Of a stretch of DNA of 64,000 nt, positions 19,600-27,685 are shown in pieces. Location: positions 5,475,001 to 5,539,000 of the forward strand of contig NZ_CP114904.1 of assembly GCF_027497215.1 (NCBI RefSeq), given 5' to 3'. The number at the start of each line of letters is the position of its first letter. The stretch's first letter is position 1. Below the pieces are notes generated by a model. The model saw only the letters and a list, made by a program, of their open reading frames with translations. It searched no databases and had not been told where the DNA came from. The position numbers were made by a program, and so were the translations under genes. This stretch comes from Micromonospora sp. WMMD812 (GTDB taxonomy: Bacteria; Actinomycetota; Actinomycetes; Mycobacteriales; Micromonosporaceae).

Positions 19600-19941
19600 G
19601 TCGGACGGGCTCCTGACGGGGTAGACACGGAAGCGCGAGGGGGCCGCCGCGACGGCGGCGTGGGCCGGCCGGCGAAGGCCGGTCCTCCACCGGCCAGCAT
19701 AGGCGTCCATGCGCGGCAGCCGCACCGGTCGCCCCGCCGCCGGCCGAGCCCGGTTCGCCGCCGGCCCGGGTCGGCCGCCGTCGCCCGCCCCGACCCGCGC
19801 GGCGGCGGTGCGTCGGGGCGGGCGACGGCGTGCCCGGGGAGCCGGTCCGGTCGGGCCGGATGATCGGCCGGCCGGCGGGGCGCGGTGGTCCGGCCGGCGA
19901 GCGGCAAACGGTGCGCGGTTCGCCGCCGAACGGGCCCCCGG
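19600..19941. other. Intergenic region upstream of psd
   Basis: 342 bp between psd and the next minus-strand gene. It contains the terminator at 19778-19828 for the upstream operon and the psd leader. No convincing coding sequence or promoter hexamers were recognised. Confidence 0.6.
19778..19828 (-). terminator. Long GC-rich terminator-like hairpin after the PspC operon
   Basis: Perfect 17-bp arms: 19778-19794 (CCGTCGCCCGCCCCGAC) and 19812-19828, 17-nt loop. No T-tract. It lies 114 bp past the stop of the small membrane protein gene. Confidence 0.65.
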
Positions 19942-20796
19942 TCAGTGCCGGTTCGGGTCCTCGTCGGCCCGCTCGGTGGCGGGCGTGGCGGGCCAGGGGT
20001 CGACCCCGCCGCCCGGGCCGCTGCGCGGCCGGTCCTCGACCGCCTCGACCGGGTTGTCGGTGACCGCCTCGGTCGGTCGCTCGTCCACCCCGTCGGTGGC
20101 CGCCACCCCGTCGGTGGCCGCGGTCCCGTCGGTGGTCGCGTTCCGGTCGATCTTCTCGGCCCCGCCGGTGCGCACGGTCGCGACGGTGTCCGCGGCCCCG
20201 TCGGCGGCCGCAGTCCGGTCGGTGGTCGCAGCCCCGACGTCGGTCGTGGCCTCGCCGGCGGTCGTGGCCTCGCCTGCGGCCGCGGTGTCGCCGGCCGAGG
20301 CCGGGCCCTCAGCCTGCCAGGCGGGGTGGATGCCGCCGGAGGTCGGCTGGTCAGCCTGCCAGGCGGGGTGGATCGCACCGGCCGGCGCGTCCGCGGGCTG
20401 CGGGGCGACGCCGCCCGGCTGGTGTCCTGATTCGGGACTGCGCGTGCCCGGCTCTGTCCAGCCCGAGCCCCAGGCGGGTAGCGCGGCGTCCCAGGACGGC
20501 CGGTCCGCGGCGACCGGCACGCCGGCCCCGGAGATCGGCGCGTTCGGGCCCGCGCCGGCGACCTCCGGGCCGGCGCCGGACGGGGACGCGGCAGCCCCGT
20601 CGTCGGTGGTGGGCCGGCCGGACCGGAGCGCGCCGACCAGGCCGAGGACCCCGATCAGGATCAGCGCGCTGGCCAGGAACCAGCCGACGGGTGGCAGCGC
20701 CAGCCCGAGCAGTTGGGCCGAGAGCCACCAGGCGGCGAGGGCCAGGAAGACCAGCCCGAAGGCGAACGAGACCAGGTCCGTGCGGTGCGCCTTCAC
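19942..20796 (-). CDS. Two-helix membrane protein with long Thr/Ala/Asp-rich tail, coupled to the PspC/LiaF-like gene
   Basis: 284 residues. GTG 20796 overlaps the TGA of the upstream gene (GTGA), which implies translational coupling. Two membrane helices occupy residues ~8-60 (FAFGLVFLALAAWWLSAQLL and WFLASALILIGVLGLVGAL). The remaining ~220 residues are low-complexity, with small internal repeats (IHPAWQA twice; ATDGV twice) and an acidic, Arg-containing end. The N-terminal part resembles the paired-helix segment of LiaF/DUF-type membrane proteins. I do not recognise a named family. Context suggests a partner of the PspC/LiaF-like protein in envelope-stress sensing. Confidence 0.75.
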   Translation of the reverse strand: MKAHRTDLVSFAFGLVFLALAAWWLSAQLLGLALPPVGWFLASALILIGVLGLVGALRSGRPTTDDGAAASPSGAGPEVAGAGPNAPISGAGVPVAADRPSWDAALPAWGSGWTEPGTRSPESGHQPGGVAPQPADAPAGAIHPAWQADQPTSGGIHPAWQAEGPASAGDTAAAGEATTAGEATTDVGAATTDRTAAADGAADTVATVRTGGAEKIDRNATTDGTAATDGVAATDGVDERPTEAVTDNPVEAVEDRPRSGPGGGVDPWPATPATERADEDPNRH

Positions 20797-22952
20797 CGGG
20801 TCACCTCCAGGTTGCCGGCGTTCACGTGGATGAAGAGGCGGAGCGTTCCGCCCCCGGCCCCGTCCGGGCCTAGGTCGGTGATCTCTCGGGACCGTCCGGC
20901 CGGGCCGGCGTAGTGCCGGCCGAAGATCGTCGCGTCGCCGGCGTTGACGTCGGCCACCGTGGTCACGTCGACGTTCGGCGGCACCACGACGGTGCCCTGT
21001 CCGAAGTTGATCGACACGGTGACCTCCGTGTTCTTCTTGTCGAAGTCCACCGCCCGCAGGTCGAGCACCGCGTCGCCGAAGCTGTTCTCGTAGCGGAGGG
21101 CGAGGTCCTGGTAGCTGGCCGGGGCCCAGGTCACCGCCCCGTCGACGCCCCGGACCCGGTCGTACGACTCGGCCACCGTCCCGACGGCGAGCGCGGCGGC
21201 GGTCACCAGGCCGAGCGCGATCAGCCAGCGAGCCCGGCCGAACCAGGTGCCCACCACCAGTCCGAGGCCGATGGTGGCCAGCGCCGCCGCGAAGTACGCC
21301 GACGCGCCGACGTCGAACACGTTCAGCAGGTCGAGGACGGCCACCACGCCCAGAGCGAGGAAGATCAGCGAGAAGGTCACCGCCCCGAGCGGGGAGCGTT
21401 CCTTCGGCCGCTTGGGTGGTTTGGCGGGCTTCGGCGGCCGCGCCGGCGGGTAGCCGGCGGACTGCGACGCGTACGGGCCGTGCGGGGCGAACGGCGGGCG
21501 GTAGCCGGCCGGCGGCAGCGGCGCGGTCGGCGGGTAGCTGGCGCCGGCCGGTGCGCCGCTCGCCACCGCCTCGCCGGGCGCCAGCGGCCAGCTCGAGGTC
21601 GTCGCGTGGGTGCTCGGCCGCTCCGCCGTCGCGCCGGCCGGTGACCAGGTGGGCATTTCGGCGGTGGGCTCGGCCGGCTGCCCGGAGACCGGCGCGGGGC
21701 CGGGGACCGGAGCCCCGCCGGAGACCGGGGTGCCACCGTACGCCGCGCTCCCCCCGTGCGGAGCGCTGACCGGGTGGCCGCCGACGGGCGGCAGGGCAGA
21801 CGTCGGGCCTACCCCGGGCGCCGGTGCGCCGGCCGCCGCGGACAGGTCGGCGGTGGGCGGCGCGGCGTAGCGGTCCGGCGCCGGGTAGCTGACCGGGGGC
21901 ACCGGGCCGGGTGGCGCGGCGGCCGGGGTCGGGCCGGGCGGAGGGGCGGGCTGGTCCGCCCGGCTGTTCCGGTTGAGCAGCAGCGCACCGCCGATCAGGA
22001 TCGCCGCGCCGAGCAGGACCGCCCGGAAGGCGTCGGTGACGATGTAGCCGAAGCTGACCGCGACCAGGATGCTGAGCACGATCACGGTGACCGGGGACAT
22101 GCTGGACCGGCCGCGCCCGAGCATCGACTCGACCGGCGACGCGGTGTCGCCCTCGCCGGGGATGATCAGCCAGGCGGTGACGTACACCAGGATGCCGATC
22201 CCGCCGAAGAAGCCGAGCACCGCGAGCAGCACCCGCCACAGCACCGGGTCCGTGTTGGTGGCGCGGCCGATGGCCGCGCAGACGCCGGCCAGGTAACGCC
22301 CCTCGCGCGGGCGGACCAGCCCGTACCGCGAGGTGAATCCGGCGGCGCCGGGCGGCGGGCCGGCGGTCGCGCCGGGCGGCACGCCGAACGGCGGGGGCGT
22401 GCCACCCGCGCCGCCCGGAGCGCCGGCGCCGAAGCCGGCACCGCCCGGACCGCCGAAGCCGACGCCGGCACCGCCCGGACCGCCGACGCCGGCACCGCCC
22501 GGAGCGCCGACGCCGGCACCGCCCGGAGCGCCGACGCCGGCACCGCCCGGAGCGCCGACGCCGGCACCGCCCGGAGCGCCGACGCCGGCACCGCCCGGAC
22601 CGCCGAAGCCGGCACCGCCCGGAGCGCCGAAGCCGGCACCGCTCGCGCCGGTCGGGCCGCTGACGCCCGCGGACCCGCCGCGGGCGGTCGCGTCCGGCCC
22701 CGGCCCGTAGGCGGCCGGGCCGGCGCCGAGACCGCCGCCGGTCTCCCAGCCGGTGTGGGCCACCGGCTCGGACGCGGCCGCCAACCCGGCGCGGGTCGGC
22801 TCCTCCGCGCCGGCCGGGTGCGGGCCGCTCGGGGCCGGCGGGCCGAACGTGGCGGGACCGGTCCGGTCGGTGGACGCGGCCGGTGGGGGCGGCGATGGTT
22901 CACCCGGCTGTCCCGCCTGTGGGCGGGGCGGCGGGGCAGCTTCCTCGGTCAT
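20793..22952 (-). CDS. Large PspC-domain membrane protein with LiaF-like C-terminal domain
   Basis: 719 residues, ATG 22952. Order: a Pro/Ala/Gly-rich N-terminus with an octapeptide repeat (APGGAGVG, about residues 103-180); PspC domain (about 210-275: GLVRPREGRYLAGVCAAIGR, NTDPVLWRVLLAVLGFFGG); two helices; a long Pro-rich linker; further helices; and a C-terminal ~105-residue beta-rich domain (YENSFGDAVLDLRAVDF, GQGTVVVPPNVDVTTVADV) like the LiaF cell-wall-stress domain. LiaF proteins restrain their cognate kinase until envelope stress occurs. It is divergent from the PspC kinase gene with 211 bp between, so it is a likely target and sensor partner. The next gene overlaps by 4 bp. Confidence 0.87.
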   Translation of the reverse strand: MTEEAAPPPRPQAGQPGEPSPPPPAASTDRTGPATFGPPAPSGPHPAGAEEPTRAGLAAASEPVAHTGWETGGGLGAGPAAYGPGPDATARGGSAGVSGPTGASGAGFGAPGGAGFGGPGGAGVGAPGGAGVGAPGGAGVGAPGGAGVGAPGGAGVGGPGGAGVGFGGPGGAGFGAGAPGGAGGTPPPFGVPPGATAGPPPGAAGFTSRYGLVRPREGRYLAGVCAAIGRATNTDPVLWRVLLAVLGFFGGIGILVYVTAWLIIPGEGDTASPVESMLGRGRSSMSPVTVIVLSILVAVSFGYIVTDAFRAVLLGAAILIGGALLLNRNSRADQPAPPPGPTPAAAPPGPVPPVSYPAPDRYAAPPTADLSAAAGAPAPGVGPTSALPPVGGHPVSAPHGGSAAYGGTPVSGGAPVPGPAPVSGQPAEPTAEMPTWSPAGATAERPSTHATTSSWPLAPGEAVASGAPAGASYPPTAPLPPAGYRPPFAPHGPYASQSAGYPPARPPKPAKPPKRPKERSPLGAVTFSLIFLALGVVAVLDLLNVFDVGASAYFAAALATIGLGLVVGTWFGRARWLIALGLVTAAALAVGTVAESYDRVRGVDGAVTWAPASYQDLALRYENSFGDAVLDLRAVDFDKKNTEVTVSINFGQGTVVVPPNVDVTTVADVNAGDATIFGRHYAGPAGRSREITDLGPDGAGGGTLRLFIHVNAGNLEVTR
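22411..22646. repeat. 24-bp tandem repeat within the PspC/LiaF-like gene
   Basis: About nine to ten imperfect 24-bp units (core CCGGCACCGCCCGGAGCGCC) encoding an APGGAGVG-type octapeptide on the minus strand. The unit count could vary between strains by slippage. Confidence 0.9.
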
Positions 22953-23163
22953 GCCTCGATCCTGCTGCCCGACCCGCCCGACCGGCCTCAGGAACCGACC
23001 CTGACCCCACCCTGAGATCCCGGGCGCCGGAATGTCGGGGGCGTCCCCGTGGTCGGCGGGTGGCGCACCGTGTGACGATCGAACCAGGTCCGGCGCCGCG
23101 CGCCGGCCGCCGCGACCGCTGCCGCCGGGCACCACCGGCACCGCCACCCTGACCAGGGAGTTT

Positions 23164-24414
23164 CTGATCACCACCACGAGCCCGCCACCGCGCCTGTACC
23201 GCGCCCCCGAACACCGGATGGCCGCCGGGGTGGCCGCCGGCATCGCCGACCATCTCGGCATCTCGGTGCTGCGGGTACGGGTCGCCTTCATGGTCCTGCT
23301 CGGGCTGAGCGGGCTCGGTCTCCTGCTCTACGCGGCCTTCTGGGCCGTGGTGCCGCTGCGGCCGGGCGACCCCGGAGTGCCGCCACGGCGGGACGTGGCG
23401 CAGTTGCTGCCGTTCGTGGCGATCGGCCTCGGCGTCCTGCTGGTCCAGGTGATGGTCTTCGACTCGGTGGGCGCGGCGGGCACCGCCGGCTGGTTGGTGG
23501 CGATCATCGCGGTCGGCGCCGGGGTGATCTGGCACCAGTCGGCTCCGGAGCGGCGCCGCCAGTGGGGTGAGGCACTGCCGGTGCCCTGGCTCGGCGCGGT
23601 GGTCGAGGAGAGCGACCGGCGCGCCTTCGTGCTGCGCTTCATCGGCGGTGGGGTGCTGGTCGCGGTCGGCATCATCGGTGTGGCGGCGGTCTACTCCCCG
23701 GCCCAGAACTTCGACGCGGTGATCAACGGCGTGATCTTCGCGCTGGTCGGCCTCGCCGGGGTGTTCGTGGTCGCGGCGCCGGTGCTCTGGCGGACGTACA
23801 ACCAGCTCCGCTCCGAGCGCGAGGGGCGAATCCGCGAGCAGGAGCGGGCCGAGCTGGCCGCCATGGTGCACGACCAGGTGCTGCACACCCTCGCCCTGAT
23901 CCAGCGCAACGCCGGCGACGTCAAGACGGTCCAGCGGTTGGCCCGGGGCCAGGAGCGGTCGCTGCGCAACTGGCTCTACAAGCCCACCGCCTCGCCCACG
24001 GAGCGGTTCGCGGCGGCCTTGGAACAGGCCGCGGCCGAGGTCGAGGACACGTTCGCGATCACCGTCGAGGCGGTGGTGGTCGGCGACCGGGAGACCGACG
24101 AGCGGGTCGGCGCGCTGGTCGCCGCGGCCCGGGAGGCGCTGGTGAACGCCGCCCGGCACGCCGGGGTGCAGACCGTCTCGCTCTACGCCGAGGTGGAGCC
24201 CGATCAGGTCAGCGTCTTCGTCCGAGACCGGGGTAAGGGCTTCGACCCCGATACGGTGGAGGACCACCGGCACGGCGTCCGCGGTTCGATCATCGGGCGG
24301 ATGAAGCGGCACGGCGGCCGGGCCGAGATCCGGTCCGGGCCGGGGGAGGGGACCGAGGTCCGGTTGATCCTGCCGATCTCCCGGGACTCGGCCACGGCGG
24401 AAAGGGACAGATGA
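23164..24414 (+). CDS. PspC-domain sensor histidine kinase (NarL/LiaS type)
   Basis: About 416 residues. N-terminal PspC domain (RLYRAPEHRMAAGVAAGIAD, SVLRVRVAFMVLLGLSG), further membrane helices, then a HisKA_3 dimerisation helix with phosphoacceptor H236 (AAMVHDQVLHTLALIQ). The HATPase_c domain has N-box EALVNAARHAG, RDRGKGFDP, and a GxGxG-like GPGEGTEVRL. The start is unusual: AGGGAG (about 23155-23160) is followed by TTT CTG ATC ACC ACC, with no ATG/GTG/TTG at the family start, so CTG 23164 or ATC 23167 may initiate. ATG 23032 (45 codons upstream) has no SD, and ATG 23218 would cut into PspC. It overlaps the regulator gene by ATGA. It resembles the MacS/LiaS group. Confidence 0.85.
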   Translation: MITTTSPPPRLYRAPEHRMAAGVAAGIADHLGISVLRVRVAFMVLLGLSGLGLLLYAAFWAVVPLRPGDPGVPPRRDVAQLLPFVAIGLGVLLVQVMVFDSVGAAGTAGWLVAIIAVGAGVIWHQSAPERRRQWGEALPVPWLGAVVEESDRRAFVLRFIGGGVLVAVGIIGVAAVYSPAQNFDAVINGVIFALVGLAGVFVVAAPVLWRTYNQLRSEREGRIREQERAELAAMVHDQVLHTLALIQRNAGDVKTVQRLARGQERSLRNWLYKPTASPTERFAAALEQAAAEVEDTFAITVEAVVVGDRETDERVGALVAAAREALVNAARHAGVQTVSLYAEVEPDQVSVFVRDRGKGFDPDTVEDHRHGVRGSIIGRMKRHGGRAEIRSGPGEGTEVRLILPISRDSATAERDR

Positions 24415-25103
24415 CGATGGCCGAGCAGTCGATGGAACCGGTCGAGGAAGCGGGTGTCCGCGCCGAGCGGCTGCGGGTGTTCCTCGTGGACGACCACGCG
24501 ATGTTCCGGGCCGGCGTACGCGCCGAACTCGGCGCGCACGTCGAGGTGGTGGGCGAGGCGAGCACGGTGGCCGAGGCGGTGAGCCGGATCGCGGCCACCC
24601 TGCCGGACGTGGTCCTGCTCGACGTGCACATGCCCGACGGCGGTGGACGGGCGGTGCTGGAGGCCATGCGGCGTACCCACCCGCAGGTCAAGTTCCTCGC
24701 CCTGAGCGTCTCGGACGCGGCGGAGGACGTGATCGGGCTGATCCGGGCGGGCGCCCGGGGCTACGTCACCAAGACCATCTCCCCGGACGAGCTGACCGCC
24801 GCGATCCGCCGGGTGGCGGACGGCGACGCCGTGTTCAGTCCTCGGCTGGCCGGCTTCGTGCTGGACGCCTTCGCGGCCCGGCCGGACGCGCCGGTCGCCG
24901 ACCCCGAGCTGGACCAGCTCACCAACCGCGAGCGCGAGGTGCTCCGGCTGCTGGCCCGGGGGTACGCGTACAAGGAGATCGCCAAGGAGCTGTTCATCTC
25001 GATCAAGACGGTCGAGACGCATGTGTCCAATGTGCTGCGCAAGCTCCAAATGTCCAACCGCTACGAGCTCTCCCGGTGGGCCGCCGACCGACGGCTGGTG
25101 TGA
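24411..25103 (+). CDS. NarL/LuxR-family response regulator, partner of the PspC kinase
   Basis: 230 residues, ATG 24411 overlapping the kinase stop (ATGA). Receiver domain (about 21-140) with acidic pair D27-D28 (VFLVDDHAMF), phosphoacceptor D71 (VVLLDVHMPDGGG) and Lys in GYVTKTISP. LuxR HTH (about 165-225): LTNREREVLRLLARGYAYKE and SIKTVETHVSNVLRKL. All phosphorylation residues are intact, unlike the BldM-like protein at 2.3 kb. It probably activates envelope-stress genes, plausibly including the divergent PspC/LiaF-like operon; MacR/LiaR are the nearest named relatives I recall. Confidence 0.92.
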   Translation: MTMAEQSMEPVEEAGVRAERLRVFLVDDHAMFRAGVRAELGAHVEVVGEASTVAEAVSRIAATLPDVVLLDVHMPDGGGRAVLEAMRRTHPQVKFLALSVSDAAEDVIGLIRAGARGYVTKTISPDELTAAIRRVADGDAVFSPRLAGFVLDAFAARPDAPVADPELDQLTNREREVLRLLARGYAYKEIAKELFISIKTVETHVSNVLRKLQMSNRYELSRWAADRRLV

Positions 25104-25158
25104 TCAATTCCTCTCCCCCGGCAAATAGGGCACATGCGACGGATGCCGCCCCCAGGGG

Positions 25159-25188
25159 CTGACGGGCGATCAACGCGCGTCCCATAAT
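25159..25188 (+). promoter_or_regulatory. Promoter upstream of the thioester-domain protein
   Basis: -35 CTGACG (25159-25164), 18-bp spacer, -10 CATAAT (25183-25188). This gives a 5' UTR of about 100 nt before ATG 25293. Confidence 0.5.
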
Positions 25189-25292
25189 GCGTCGTCACGT
25201 TCTCGCGTGCGGGTGGTGCGACAACCCCGCGGAACGGCGACGCACGCATGCCCGCCACGGGCGGGTCACCCCTGCGGAGAGGCACGAATCTG

Positions 25293-26450
25293 ATGTTCGG
25301 ACAACGAGGACGCCGCTGGGCGCGGGCCGCCCTGGCGGCCGTCGCGGGCGGCGCGCTGGCGCTGGGCGTCGCCGGCCCGGCCGCCGCGGACGAGCCGGCC
25401 ACCGGCGTCGCGAAGACGGTCAAGGGCAGCAACGTCACGCTGCTGCTGGACGGCAAGGCGCGGGGCGTCGGCGCGCTGGCCCTGCAGGTCGAGAAGAAGT
25501 CGCTCGTCGTCTTCTGCATCGACTTCCACACCCCGGTCGCCCTGGACGGGAAGTACAAGGAGGGAACCTGGGACGAGTCCCAGGTGAAGAACCTCGGCAA
25601 GGTGCAGTGGGTGCTGACCCACGGCTACCCGAACGCCGACTCGGCGAAGCTGCTCGCCGCCGCCGGCGTCACCGTGCCGGCCGGCGCGGACGAGAAGAAG
25701 CTGCTCTACTTCGGCACCCAGACCGCCGTCTGGCACTTCAGCGACAACATCACTCTGGGTGACTGGGTCAACGGCAAGAACCTGCTCGGCAAGCAGCAGT
25801 ACGCCGTGGTCAAGGGGATCCACGACTACCTGGTGAAGAACGCGACCGACCAGCCCGAGCCGCGCGCGGAGCTGACGGTCGACCCGACCAACGCCACCGC
25901 GACGGTCGGCGACAAGGCCGGCCCGTTCACCGTCACCGGCCCGGCCGGCGAGATCGCCCTCGCGGTCACCGGCGGCACCGCCGTCGACGCCGACGGCAAG
26001 CCGGTCACCACGACCACCAACGGCGGGAAGTTCTGGCTGACCGCCACCGACGCCGGCAAGGTCGAGGTGTCCCTGTCCGCCAAGGGTTCAGTCTCCTTCG
26101 GCCGGGTGTTCCTCTTCGCCAAGGGCAAGGACAAGCACCAGAAGCTCATCCTTGGTGGCAGCACCGACGAGACGGTGACGGCCAAGGCCGGCGCCAGCTT
26201 CACCGCCGTGCCGACGACCCCCACGCCGACGGCCACCCCGACGCCGTCGACCACCGCCACGCCGTCCGCGACGCCGTCGACCCCGGGTGACAGCCCGGCG
26301 CCGTCCACCTCGCCGGCGAGCAACGGCGGGGCGCTGCCGCTGACCGGCTCGCCGACCGCGACCGCCATCACGATCGGCGTGCTGCTGCTCGCCGCCGGCG
26401 CGGTCACCGTGCTGATGGTGCGCCGCCGCAGGGTCCGCTTCACCGCCTGA
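25293..26450 (+). CDS. Thioester-domain (TQXA) surface protein with LPXTG-type anchor
   Basis: 385 residues. ATG 25293 with GGAGAGG about 10 nt upstream. Sec signal peptide (about 1-32, ending AAADEP). The thioester domain has C75 in VVFCIDFHTP and Q143 in GTQTAVWHF, the Cys-Gln pair that forms an internal thioester in TQXA/TED adhesins. One or two Ig-like domains follow (about 190-305: TNATATVGDKAGPFTVTGPA), then a Thr/Pro/Ser stalk, LPLTG at residue 348, a membrane helix and a basic tail (RRRRVRFTA). It is therefore exported and likely attached to the wall by sortase. TED proteins can bind amine-bearing surfaces covalently. Similar proteins occur in soil actinomycetes, where the target is unknown. 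Confidence 0.9.
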   Translation: MFGQRGRRWARAALAAVAGGALALGVAGPAAADEPATGVAKTVKGSNVTLLLDGKARGVGALALQVEKKSLVVFCIDFHTPVALDGKYKEGTWDESQVKNLGKVQWVLTHGYPNADSAKLLAAAGVTVPAGADEKKLLYFGTQTAVWHFSDNITLGDWVNGKNLLGKQQYAVVKGIHDYLVKNATDQPEPRAELTVDPTNATATVGDKAGPFTVTGPAGEIALAVTGGTAVDADGKPVTTTTNGGKFWLTATDAGKVEVSLSAKGSVSFGRVFLFAKGKDKHQKLILGGSTDETVTAKAGASFTAVPTTPTPTATPTPSTTATPSATPSTPGDSPAPSTSPASNGGALPLTGSPTATAITIGVLLLAAGAVTVLMVRRRRVRFTA

Positions 26451-26463
26451 CCGACCCGGCCCC

Positions 26464-26498
26464 GGCCCCGGCATCCGCGCTCCGCGGGTGCCGGGGCC
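26464..26498. terminator. Bidirectional terminator between the surface-protein and PIG-L genes
   Basis: 15-bp stem (26464-26478 GGCCCCGGCATCCGC with 26484-26498), one G-U pair, 5-nt loop, between convergent stops. Confidence 0.75.
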
Positions 26499-26519
26499 GC
26501 GCCGTTTCCGCCTCCGGCG

Positions 26520-27254
26520 TCACTCGGTGCGCAGCACGGTGAACGCCTCGGCCAGCCGGCCCGGTGGCAGCCCCGCGTTGTCGGCCACCGTCGTGAGCCG
26601 GTCGCGGATCCAGGTCTCGACGTCGAAGTGCCCGGTCTGCGAGCGGTGCGCCCGCATCGCCGCGACCTTGCGATCGAACCGGTCGGTCATGTCGACGATG
26701 TGGTCCGGGCCGGGCCCGCCGGCGTACCAGACCTCCCGGACCACCCAGGGCTCCAGCCCTTCGGCGAGGAGGTCCGGGTGGGCGAACCGGTTGCGCGCGT
26801 CGGGGTAGATGGCGCAGGTGGTGGCCTCGCCGATGGCCAGGTGGTCGGGGTGGCTCGGCCCGGTGAGCTGCTCCCAGCGGCGCAGCGGCGAGCTGGTCAG
26901 CACGCGGTCGGGGCGGAACCGGCGGATCATCGCGGTGATGTCGCGGCGTAGCCCCAGGGTGGGGGCCAGCGTGCCGTCGGCGTACCCGTCGAGGAACTCG
27001 ACCTGCCGGACACCGACCGCCGCGGCGGCGGCCCGCTGCTCCGCCTCCCGGAGCCGGGGCATCTCCGCCCGCTCGGTCTCGTCGAAGCCGCCGGCATCAC
27101 CCCGGGTGGCGATGAGGTACGCGACCTCGATACCCTCATCCACCCAGCCGGCGATCGTGCCCGCACAGCCGAACTCGACATCGTCCGGATGGGCAAAAAC
27201 GGCCAGTGCGCGGTGGACGTCGGATAGCAGCGGAGCGGAGGCGGGAAAGCTCAC
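26520..27254 (-). CDS. PIG-L (LmbE) family deacetylase
   Basis: 244 residues from GTG 27254 (AGGTCCT just upstream). Zinc-dependent N-acetylglucosaminyl deacetylase fold: AHPDDVEFGCAGTIAGW near the N-terminus gives the His-Asp-Asp catalytic group, and SHPDHLAIGEA gives the further His ligands. The family includes MshB and Mca (mycothiol metabolism) and many sugar or antibiotic-conjugate deacetylases. The length is shorter than MshB (~300) and the substrate cannot be assigned. No mycothiol genes are adjacent. Confidence 0.9.
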   Translation of the reverse strand: MSFPASAPLLSDVHRALAVFAHPDDVEFGCAGTIAGWVDEGIEVAYLIATRGDAGGFDETERAEMPRLREAEQRAAAAAVGVRQVEFLDGYADGTLAPTLGLRRDITAMIRRFRPDRVLTSSPLRRWEQLTGPSHPDHLAIGEATTCAIYPDARNRFAHPDLLAEGLEPWVVREVWYAGGPGPDHIVDMTDRFDRKVAAMRAHRSQTGHFDVETWIRDRLTTVADNAGLPPGRLAEAFTVLRTE

Positions 27255-27685
27255 AGGACCTGAGCGTACGCGGCGAGCGGGACACCGGCTCGAGCATGTC
27301 TTTCCTGCTCAGAGCGGCACGAGACGCGCGGTTCATGATCTTTTCTCAAGTATCGGCAACGTGGCGGCCAACTAACGTCTTGATAACGGCACCTTCACGG
27401 AAGCGGCCGGTAGGTGTCACAGTGGCAGCACCTCGCCCCCCGGTGTGAGGCACTCCGCACGACCTGACGACCACGAAACCGCCGCCACCGGCTGCGGCTC
27501 GTGGGGCTGACGCATGCGCGGTGCCGAGCCCGATCGGGCGGGGTGGCCCGGCGGATCGGTACATCAGGGGTGTCCCGATTTCTCCAGTGGTGTTCGGCGT
27601 CCCGCGTGCGGGTCGCCTTGGCGTCACCCCCAGACGTGCGTGAAACCCACGACGGAACCAGGTTAGAAAGAGGAGGCCCCTCGGA
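27255..27685. other. Divergent intergenic region ahead of the first oligopeptide ABC operon
   Basis: 431 bp. An AT-richer patch (about 27330-27390) probably holds promoters. TAACGT (27373-27378) is a possible -10 for the operon but no good -35 was found. It includes ATCGGCAACG (about 27352-27361), a sequence also present upstream of the paralogous operon at 53.6 kb. No coding sequence was recognised. Confidence 0.5.

Noticed and set aside
22411..22646. CRISPR-like regular repeat
   Set aside because: Units are contiguous without unique spacers, in frame with a coding sequence, and there are no cas genes.
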